Positions 58,184 through 64,000 of a stretch of 64,000 nt of DNA are shown here, piece after piece. Origin of the DNA: Planctomycetota bacterium (GTDB lineage Bacteria; Planctomycetota; Phycisphaerae; Phycisphaerales; UBA1924). The position numbers and the translations under genes were made by a program. A model generated the notes under the pieces. The model was not told the DNA's origin and did not search any database. It was given only the letters and a program-made list of their open reading frames with translations. Where the stretch lies: contig JAGWZK010000008.1 of the NCBI GenBank assembly GCA_018968885.1, positions 60,832 to 124,831 on the forward strand, written 5' to 3'. Within the stretch, counting starts at the first letter, position 1, and the number at the start of each line of letters is the position of its first letter.

Positions 58184-59548
58184 ATGTTCAACCGCGCCCC
58201 CCGTACCTTCGCTCTCATCATCGCTGTCGGCCTCGCGGCTTCCTGCTGCGCTCTCGCCCGAGCCGATCAGCCCGCCGCTCCCGCCCCCGCCGCAGAGAAA
58301 GCCCCCGCCGAAGTCATCGATTGGACACGCAGCACTCTCGACGAAACCGCTTCAGTCCTCGAAATCGCCAGCCGCGAATACCGCCCAAAAAGCGGCACCG
58401 GCCCCGTCGTCCACCTCGTCGGCGCCATCCACATCGGCGAAAAGTCGTACTACGAGGCCCTTCAAAAACACCTCGACGCCATGGATCTCGTCATGTTTGA
58501 GGGTGTCAAGCCCGGCGCCCTCCAATCCACCGACAACGCCACCGATGAGGATCGCGCCACCATCACCACGGCCCGCATACGCCTCCTCGCCATCGCCATC
58601 GAAAAATCCCGCGCCAAAGACAAGAAGCTTCCCGATTCCCTCGACGCCTTCGCCGCGTCTGCTTCCAATCAGGTCAAGCGTCTCATCGAAACCTGCCGCG
58701 TCGATGGCTGGCAAAAACCCCTCACCTACTCCCTCTCCCCCGATGGCTCAACCTTCGATCTCGTTTCGCTGGGTGCCGATGCCGCAACCGGCGGCGATGG
58801 TGCCAAGTCAGATCTGAAATTCTCCGCGCAGAAACCTCTGAGCGATGACGAAAAAGGCGCCAGCGTCGGCATTCAGCAGAAAATGGCCACTGCCCTCGAT
58901 CTGCAGTTCCAGATGACCGGAATCAACTACGACCGTGCCAACTGGGTCAACAGCGACATGAGCATGGAAGCCCTCGCCACTCGCATGAAGAGTGAAGGCC
59001 AATCCATCGAGCCCCTCATGAAGATGATGGATGGCTCATCGCCCATGGCGGGTCTCGCCGGGGTGTTCCTCGGCATGATCAAGAGCAACCCCCGCATGCA
59101 GACCATGGTCAAGATGATGCTCGTCAACACCCTCGGCGCTGCCGACGATGCCATGGGCAACATGCCCCAAGTTGGGCCCGGCAACATGGGCACCTTCTTC
59201 AAAGTCATCGTCGAAGACCGCAACCAGGTCGTCATCGCAGACCTCAAGAAAGTCATCAAGGACAAACCCAATCTCAAATCCATCGGCGTCTTCTATGGCG
59301 CAGGCCATCTTCCCGGTATGGATAAAGACATGCTCGCCCTCGGCTATGAGCGCGGCCCCGTCACCTGGTTCAAAGGCGTCGTCGTCGATCTCAAGGCCGC
59401 CGGCATCACCCCCGCCGAAGCAGCCCAATACAAGAAAATGGCTGAGCAGATGCTCAAAGCTCAATCCGGCCAGGGGCGCAACAAAACCAAAACTCCCGCT
59501 GCCGAACCCAAGCCCGCGCCGACACCCCAACCCGCATCAACAAAATAA
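58184..59548 (+). CDS. TraB/Tiki-like protein with an inserted GspG-like domain
   Basis: A protein of 454 residues with a signal peptide (ALIIAVGLAASCCALARA). The TraB/GumN-Tiki-like fold is seen in two parts: VHLVGAIHIGEKSYYEALQKHL and DLVMFEGVKPG (about 65-110) and, near the C-terminus, IGVFYGAGHLPGMDKDML with the GxGHLPG motif. Between them (about 120-210) sits a block that matches the C-terminal part of type II secretion pseudopilin GspG: LPDSLDAFA, VDGWQKPLTYSLSPDGSTFDLVSLGADAATGGDG. Tiki-type proteins are metal-dependent peptidases in animals; the bacterial role is unclear. The protein ends with a Lys/Pro-rich tail. It should act outside the cytoplasm. Confidence 0.8.
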   Translation: MFNRAPRTFALIIAVGLAASCCALARADQPAAPAPAAEKAPAEVIDWTRSTLDETASVLEIASREYRPKSGTGPVVHLVGAIHIGEKSYYEALQKHLDAMDLVMFEGVKPGALQSTDNATDEDRATITTARIRLLAIAIEKSRAKDKKLPDSLDAFAASASNQVKRLIETCRVDGWQKPLTYSLSPDGSTFDLVSLGADAATGGDGAKSDLKFSAQKPLSDDEKGASVGIQQKMATALDLQFQMTGINYDRANWVNSDMSMEALATRMKSEGQSIEPLMKMMDGSSPMAGLAGVFLGMIKSNPRMQTMVKMMLVNTLGAADDAMGNMPQVGPGNMGTFFKVIVEDRNQVVIADLKKVIKDKPNLKSIGVFYGAGHLPGMDKDMLALGYERGPVTWFKGVVVDLKAAGITPAEAAQYKKMAEQMLKAQSGQGRNKTKTPAAEPKPAPTPQPASTK

Positions 59549-59633
59549 TGCCTCCGGCACGCGGCTTGCGCCCAAACCGTCCTGCATCATTTGGTCATTT
59601 GAAAATTTGCCAATCTGGCCATTTCGGCAGCGT
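59549..59633. other. Short gap with a word-repeat stretch and a hairpin at the PilZ stop
   Basis: 59582-59625 is made of ATTTGG/TTTGAAAATTTG-type words like those before thrS. A perfect hairpin CGGCAGCG-TTCA-CGCTGCCG (59625-59644) spans the stop codon of the PilZ gene; no T-tract follows, so it was not called a terminator. Confidence 0.5.
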
Positions 59634-60047
59634 TCACGCTGCCGTGCGATACTTCTTCCCCAGCACGCGCGATGAAACCAGCTCGCGCTCGATCTCACTC
59701 GCAAAGCGCGTGAAGATCATCGCCATCCGCACCGGGCCAGGCTCTTCTTCATCGGCCCACACCACGTTGCCATGAATCGTCACCACCGGCAGATCGCTTT
59801 CGCCATCCCACACTTCACCCTCACCCAGAGGCAACGTCAATTCGATCGTCACCGGTGTTCCGGCGTCAATCGCCTCATCCAGTTCAAATTGCAATCCACC
59901 TTCGCTCACGTTGTATGCGTGCCCTTCATACGAACGCTTCGGATTGTCAATCGTCCGCAACACCACCGGCGTGTACATCGGTGCAACCCGAAATCTCGCG
60001 TGGCGGCGGTTCTCAGCAGAAGTCGTATCAGACAGGCGAAGGTTCAT
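59634..60047 (-). CDS. PilZ domain protein
   Basis: A protein of 137 residues, almost wholly a PilZ domain: the RxxxR motif is ENRRHARFRV (about residues 12-21), and the second motif is YNVSEGGLQFEL, with the [DN]xSxxG core. It should bind cyclic di-GMP. It has no other output domain, so it probably acts by binding a partner. GGGAG lies eight bases before the ATG at 60047; an in-frame start at 60095 would add 16 residues. It stands alone on the minus strand. Confidence 0.88.
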   Translation of the reverse strand: MNLRLSDTTSAENRRHARFRVAPMYTPVVLRTIDNPKRSYEGHAYNVSEGGLQFELDEAIDAGTPVTIELTLPLGEGEVWDGESDLPVVTIHGNVVWADEEEPGPVRMAMIFTRFASEIERELVSSRVLGKKYRTAA

Positions 60048-60267
60048 CGCATTTCTCCCATGACGGTGGCTTGCATCTCCAGAGCCGATGCCCACCTTTC
60101 GAGATATCGGTCCCTACCCACCTCGACTTCACCCGCAGTTGTCGGACCTTGCACCTCCTTGTCAACTTCCCGTCAACTTTCCCCCCGATTCCGGTGCCCC
60201 TCGCAAAGTCTGCGCTCTTCCCTGCAACGCCGCGATACATCAGACGTAATGATCCCTAGAGCAACGT

Positions 60268-61047
60268 ATGGAATTGACGGCCGCCACAACCACTCCTCCG
60301 AATCACGCTTCCACCGCACTCCTCTGCGAATCCTGCGGCTACCCCATCGGCGATCTCCCCACCTCCTCCGCCTGCCCCGAATGCGCCCGCCCCATCTCCG
60401 AATCTCTCCCCGCTTCTCGCCCCGGCTCTCCTTGGCAAAACAGGCCCGGCTTTGTCAGTTGGCTCGATACTGCCATCCGTCTCATCCGTGCCCCGCGCAC
60501 CCTCTTCACCTCCATCCGCATCACACCCAGCGGCAGTAACCGCCTCCTCTTCATCAATCTCTCACTCGCCGGGCTCCTTGCCGCCGCGCCTTGGGTCGGT
60601 GTCCTCTGGTTTGATCCCACCCGCGGCTCAGCTGAAGGGGCGATCCTCCTTGTTCGCATCCCCATTCTCATCGCCTACGCCGCGGTCTTTGCCTTGGTCT
60701 TCTGGATTCTCACCCGCATCGAGTGCTTCGGCATCGAGTTCATCTCCCGCCGTCGTGGCTGGCGATTGCTCCCCGCCGCGGCCCGCCAGGTCTGCGCCCA
60801 CGCGTCTTACGGCTGGATCCTCGCGGCACTCCTGCTCGATGTTGGCCTGGGCCTCTCTCAACTCCTCCCCGTCGCCGGTCAACAGGTCCAGGGCCGCACC
60901 GTCACCGTTCAGGTCATCAACGCCATCCTCGCTCTTCTCCCCGGCGCACCACCCCTGATCTGCTTCTTTCTCGGGCTTTTCACCTTTGAATGGCTGGTCT
61001 ATGTCGGTGTCAGGGCCTGTCGGTGGGCAAATCCCGCAGCAGCGTGA
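60268..61047 (+). CDS. Zinc-ribbon multi-span membrane protein
   Basis: A protein of 259 residues: a zinc ribbon at about 20-45 (CESCGYPIGDL...ACPECARPI), then a short helix with LIRAPRTLFTSIRI and four or five membrane segments in a Yip1-like spacing (INLSLAGLLAAAPWVGVLWF; ILIAYAAVFALVFWILTRI; SYGWILAALLLDVGLGLSQLL; ALLPGAPPLICFFLGLFTF). It belongs to the same broad type as the genes at 28709 and 29752. No function can be named. No good Shine-Dalgarno site was seen. Confidence 0.68.
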   Translation: MELTAATTTPPNHASTALLCESCGYPIGDLPTSSACPECARPISESLPASRPGSPWQNRPGFVSWLDTAIRLIRAPRTLFTSIRITPSGSNRLLFINLSLAGLLAAAPWVGVLWFDPTRGSAEGAILLVRIPILIAYAAVFALVFWILTRIECFGIEFISRRRGWRLLPAAARQVCAHASYGWILAALLLDVGLGLSQLLPVAGQQVQGRTVTVQVINAILALLPGAPPLICFFLGLFTFEWLVYVGVRACRWANPAAA

Positions 61048-61139
61048 AATTTTCATCGCCTGATTCCCAACTACCATCGGGCTCAAGGACTGCCGCGACG
61101 AAAGGGACTCAGCGGCACGGCGGAACGGAGTCTGGTTCG

Positions 61140-62561
61140 GTGACGACGGCGCAGGCGATCAAAAAACCCGAGGATTCTGCAGCACCAGGCGAGGCCACGT
61201 TCGCGCAGGGGGAGTCGCACGGCCAGCAAGCCGCACAACTCGTCGTCGATGCCGCCGATGGTCAGGTCTTTCGCCCCGTGTGGTGGCAGCGCGGCGCTCT
61301 GAGCCATCACCACTTCCGCAACGTCTTCATCGCCAGTTTCGGCTCCAACATCGGCACCTGGATGGAGCACGTGGGCGTGCGCTGGGTCATGTCGCAGGCA
61401 ACCCTCGCCGCCGCGTGGACATCCACTGGCCAGCCCGGCGCGCCCATCATGATGGCGTATCTCACTGTCGCTGCCATGGCACCCATGGTCATCTTCGGCC
61501 CCATCGGTGGTGTAGTCGCTGATCGTGCCGATCGCAAGAAAATGCTGCTGGTCACACAGGCGATGCTGATGGTGATCGCGGCATTGCTGGCGATTTTCAG
61601 TTTCTTCAACGCCCTCAACCCGTGGCTGATTCTGACTCTGTCGTTCCTCAACGGCGTGGTGTATGTCTTCAACGTTCCCGCCTGGCAGGTCTTGATTCCC
61701 CGCCTGGTCCCGCGCGAAGACCTGACCGACGCCATCACCCTCAACGGCATCCAGTTCAACCTCGCTCGCGTCGCTGGCCCGGCTATCGCCGGCTTTCTCA
61801 TGGGTGTGTGGAGCCCGACGGCCCTCTTCGTCCTCAACACGATCAGTTTCCTGGGCGTGCTCACGGCGATTTCCACCACGCCTGCAACGCCAAAGCCAGA
61901 AAAGGTCGATGCCAATCCGTGGGACTCCTTCTTTGAGGCGTGCCGCTTTTTGCTCCATGCCAAGGGCCCGCGCACGTGCATCATCTACATCGTGGTCTTC
62001 AGCATGTTGACTACACCCGTGCTGGCGATGCTCCCCATCGTGGTTTCCGAGGTGTACAAGCGTGAAGAGGCAAGCTTCGGCATCCTGCTCGGCATGCTTG
62101 GCGCAGGTGCCGTGATCGCCGGCTTCACCATGCGCCGCGTGCTCAAGTTCATGCCCCGTCAGTGGTTCATCCCCATGTCGGTGGCAGGCGGCGCGGTCAT
62201 GCTCGCCGCAGTCGCCGCAGCCCCCAACATGTTCTGGTGCGCCAGCTCCATGCTCGCCCTCGGCGTCTTCTGGTCGTGGTGTTTCAACGCCAGTTTCTCC
62301 GCGCTGCAATTGCTGGTCGAAGACCGCATGCGTGGCCGCGTCCTTTCTATCTGCAACATGCTCAGTTTCGGTGCCATGCCTCTGGGCGCGCTCCTCTGCG
62401 GCTGGGTGGGCGAAATGGTCAGCAACCGCAAGGGTGACGGCGTGGGAACGCAAATCGGATTGGGTGTGCTCGCTCTGGCCCTGCTGATCTTCGGTGCGTG
62501 GTCTTTGCTCCGGCGCGTGCCTGAAGTTGATGGCGGTGCACCCGCTGCCGCGGCACACTGA
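61140..62561 (+). CDS. MFS transporter (EntS/MFS_3-like exporter)
   Basis: A protein of 473 residues with about 12 hydrophobic segments. After a 55-residue cytoplasmic start comes FIASFGSNIGTWMEHVGVRWVMSQ, the opening of MFS_3/EntS-type exporters, with the loop-2 motif GGVVADRADRKKMLLVTQ, FNVPAWQVLIPRLVPREDLTDAITLNGIQFNLARVAGPAIAGFL and the central FMPRQW loop. Relatives export siderophores or drugs; the substrate is not known. The GTG at 61140 is used; the frame is open to 60990, which would overlap the previous gene. A 524-codon opposite-strand frame is a shadow. Confidence 0.88.
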   Translation: MTTAQAIKKPEDSAAPGEATFAQGESHGQQAAQLVVDAADGQVFRPVWWQRGALSHHHFRNVFIASFGSNIGTWMEHVGVRWVMSQATLAAAWTSTGQPGAPIMMAYLTVAAMAPMVIFGPIGGVVADRADRKKMLLVTQAMLMVIAALLAIFSFFNALNPWLILTLSFLNGVVYVFNVPAWQVLIPRLVPREDLTDAITLNGIQFNLARVAGPAIAGFLMGVWSPTALFVLNTISFLGVLTAISTTPATPKPEKVDANPWDSFFEACRFLLHAKGPRTCIIYIVVFSMLTTPVLAMLPIVVSEVYKREEASFGILLGMLGAGAVIAGFTMRRVLKFMPRQWFIPMSVAGGAVMLAAVAAAPNMFWCASSMLALGVFWSWCFNASFSALQLLVEDRMRGRVLSICNMLSFGAMPLGALLCGWVGEMVSNRKGDGVGTQIGLGVLALALLIFGAWSLLRRVPEVDGGAPAAAAH

Positions 62562-62581
62562 TCCGCATCGGCGGAATCTCC

Positions 62582-62611
62582 GTGCCACTGGCTTGTCTCC
62601 AAGCGATTGTG
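62582..62611. repeat. 30-bp hairpin repeat (outlying copy)
   Basis: GTGCCACTGGCTTG...AAGCGATTGTG, the same length and ends (GTGCCACT...TGTG) as the units at 63653-63682 and 63695-63724. The 3' arm is imperfect (GCGAT for GCCAG). Confidence 0.6.
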
Positions 62612-62870
62612 GATTCCTCTCCCCCAAGGCGCACCAAGGTTGCCGTGGCGACCGCAACTAGTGGGAAGAGCTCCCCTACATCTACACGGTTCGTCTCTCA
62701 CACTTTCCTTCACATTGTGCCGAGCGGAGCGAGGCATAGGAAATCACCCCTTCCTGCCTTTCCTCAGACTCTGCCCTCTTCGTCTCTAACAAAAACTCAC
62801 ACCTCCCCTCCGCCTTTCATCTTTCAACTTGTCACTTTCAACTCCCGCTTCACCCTAACGCTCTATGAAG

Positions 62871-63018
62871 AGCGACGCATTTGCGCGCGCAAACCCGGTC
62901 ACGGAGAACCTGTTACCGGACTACTCGCAAAAAATGTCATAAGTCCTTATCCCACAACGCGTATCCATCACTTTTCGCATACCCCGTGCGACACGTTTGC
63001 GCGCGCAAACGCGTCGCT
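62871..63018. repeat. Inverted pair of 24-bp repeats, each holding a 16-bp perfect palindrome
   Basis: The left copy (62871-62894, AGCGACGCA then TTTGCGCGCGCAAAC) and the right copy (62995-63018, read on the minus strand) differ in one base. The right copy has the perfect palindrome GTTTGCGCGCGCAAAC, the left ATTTGCGCGCGCAAAC. They face each other across 100 bases of low GC content for this genome. A binding site for a dimeric protein, or the ends of a small element, are possible; neither is proved. Confidence 0.65.
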
Positions 63019-63613
63019 CGTTCCCCTTTGTAGAGACGCACATATGTGCTCTCTGCAATCTGAACTTTCAAATTTGAGATTTCAGATTCTGCCTCTCTGC
63101 CTTTGCCTTCCCTGATGTCTGGTGCCCGATGCCTGCTGCCTTGCCTTGAAAGCTCTTCCATGTCCCACCCCTACGAAAGACCCCCCATCCCCATCGCCAA
63201 CCTCACTGCCGAGGATCACGTTCTCCTCGCGCACATCGCCGATGAGCAGTTCGCCCTCCGCCACGTCGTCGGCAACAGCATCCACCTCCACCCAGCGCAA
63301 CAGACCCTTCTCACCCTCACCCAATGGCTCAAGCTCCCCCACATCGCCGCCGCGGCTCGTGAACTCCAGGCCGATCTCCGCGAATACGAATCCGTTCGAC
63401 TCGAATTCCTTTAACGCCACTCCATCGACGGCCTCGTCGATGCCATGCACAGCGCCTCCCGCAATCTCAAACTTCTCGAAGAGTCCCGCACCCACAACAT
63501 TCAACACACCCGCGCAGTCGAAGAACTCCGCCTCGCCGCCCAGGCCCTAAATCGCGCCACCAAACCCGGTGCCACCGCTCCGAGTCTCCCTTCTCCGGAT
63601 GGTTCTGCTCCGG

Positions 63614-63724
63614 GTGGCACCGGTCTCCCGACCGGTGTGCCTTCTGCATCCCGTGCCACTGACCCGCTCGGGGGTCAGTGTGATTCCGCTTCCCGTGCCA
63701 CTGGCGTGTCTTCAAGCCAGTGTG
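63614..63724. repeat. Three tandem 30-bp hairpin repeats at 42-bp period, inside an open frame
   Basis: Units: 63614-63640 (GTGGCACCGGT...ACCGGTGTGCC), 63653-63682 (GTGCCACTGACCC...GGGTCAGTGTG), 63695-63724 (GTGCCACTGGC...GCCAGTGTG). The ends are conserved; the stem arms differ but stay complementary, as in structure-conserving repeats. The unit is read as protein (about 14 codons per period) without stops. Confidence 0.7.
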
Positions 63725-63744
63725 AATCCTCCTCTTCCTCTCTT

Positions 63745-63802
63745 CACCGCGAAGCGGTGCAGGTGAATAGCCGGGGATCGTCGGCGAAGCCGACACCCCC
63801 GG
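63745..63802. repeat. Double-hairpin palindromic repeat element, second copy
   Basis: CACCGC-GAA-GCGGTG, then CAGGTGAATAG, then CCGGGG closing on CCCCGG with an inner TCGGC-GAA-GCCGA hairpin. Same plan as 57465-57550. Confidence 0.65.
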
Positions 63803-63915
63803 ACAACTCCCCCTCAATTTCTACACGGTCTCCCGATGCACAGACCTGTGACCACGCATCCACCTCGACACCTTGCCACCTTGACACCTCGACACCTTCT
63901 TCCTCTTCTCCACCC

Positions 63916-64000
63916 GCACCACTTCGTGGTGCCGAATCAATGGAAACATCCAACGGGGCGACCGCTACGCGGGTACCCCCGCCTACTCACCCCCAGCCCG
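63916..64000. repeat. Double-hairpin element, inverted copy (partly outside window)
   Basis: GCACCAC-TTC-GTGGTGC, a 21-base spacer, then CGGGG (63954) pairing with CCCCG (63977) around CGCTACGCG, then CTACTCAC. Read on the minus strand the last part is GTGAGTAGG followed by the second hairpin, as in the other copies. Confidence 0.55.

Larger units (their letters stand above)
62562..63159. other. 598-bp repeat-rich intergenic region
   Basis: It holds a 30-base hairpin repeat (62582-62611), a hairpin with a GCCGTGGCGACCG loop (62638-62660), simple T/C-rich words, an inverted pair of GTTTGCGCGCGCAAAC-type sites (62871-63018) and simple repeats of TTTGAGATTTCAGATT and GATGCC/CTGCTGCC words (63060-63150). 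No coding frame is supported. Confidence 0.6.
63160..64000 (+). pseudogene. Broken gene: open frame with one in-frame TAA, running off the window
   Basis: From ATG 63160 the frame codes 84 residues (MSHPYERPPIPIANLTAED... ALRHVVGNSIHLHPAQQ... YESVRLEFL), helix-rich and coding-like, then TAA at 63412-63414. The same frame stays open for 195 further codons to base 64000; the first part (SIDGLVDAMHSASRNLKLLEESRTHNIQHTRAVEELRLAAQAL, given here in pieces only as a helical stretch) continues the coiled-coil character, and the later part is low-complexity Ser/Pro/Thr coded by hairpin repeats. CAA to TAA would explain the stop. ATG 63445 might restart translation. No family is recognised. Confidence 0.55.

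Noticed and set aside
61083..62657. 524-codon open frame opposite the MFS gene
   Set aside because: His/Glu-rich complement of a hydrophobic protein; typical shadow.
62948..62958. DnaA-box-like TTATCCCACA
   Set aside because: It has an extra C against TTATCCACA, it is single, and no dnaA, dnaN or gidA gene is in the window.
63614..63724. Possible CRISPR array (three repeats at a regular 42-bp period)
   Set aside because: The units are hairpins whose stems vary between copies and the spacers are only about 12 bases, similar to each other; no cas gene is near.

Overview
The window is GC-rich chromosomal DNA from a bacterium that looks like a planctomycete, most likely of the Phycisphaerae type (inference from content, no marker phylogeny run). 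The pointers are a prepilin-type protein ending in an H..DGH motif, a secreted protein with a VPTPG...RRRR C-terminus (a PEP-CTERM variant), several membrane proteins with CxxC/CPEC zinc ribbons, DUF6786-like and DUF5684-like proteins, a tricorn-type protease and intergenic palindromic repeats. No tRNA, rRNA, CRISPR array, transposase or phage gene was seen.

Layout. 1-5.9 kb: 3' part of an unusually short SecA-like ATPase, a structured intergenic region, nitroreductase, saccharopine-dehydrogenase-like enzyme, glutamine amidotransferase and an HhH-GPD DNA glycosylase. 5.9-23 kb: surface-polysaccharide region. A minus-strand run reads wzm, wzt (with a carbohydrate-binding C-domain), a methyltransferase fused to a long coiled coil, a two-domain glycosyltransferase, an unknown protein and a COG5610-type HAD protein; a second pair of glycosyltransferases (GT4, GT2) lies at 7-10.2 kb. 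The gene order resembles ABC-transporter O-antigen systems in which a methyltransferase-coiled-coil protein caps and measures the chain (WbdD-like). 23-32 kb: secreted/lipoprotein genes, pyruvate dehydrogenase E2, glyA, two tandem zinc-ribbon membrane proteins, pdxA and a DUF2750 protein. 32-39 kb: type IV pilus operon (pilT, pilC, PilV-, PilX- and PilW-like), in which the PilX-like protein carries dockerin-like calcium loops. 39-47 kb: SRPBCC proteins, a TerB/DUF697-like protein, and a group of heme oxygenase, cysteine dioxygenase and two class-V aminotransferases; the heme oxygenase promoter overlaps a Fur-box-like palindrome. 47-53.7 kb: thrS with two small genes coupled to it, a DUF5684 gene interrupted by one TGA, nrdR, and an orphan 3-oxoacid CoA-transferase A subunit. 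53.7-64 kb: tricorn-like protease, crcB, a TraB/Tiki-like protein with an inserted GspG-like domain, PilZ protein, MFS exporter, and a repeat-rich right end with a broken open frame running off the window.

A regulatory pattern recurs across the window: at least fifteen genes lack a Shine-Dalgarno sequence and instead have a TANNNT-type -10 box 5-8 bases before the start codon, which points to leaderless transcription. In several cases the box decides the start codon. Genes inside operons use ATGA, GTGA or TTGA overlaps and Shine-Dalgarno sites.
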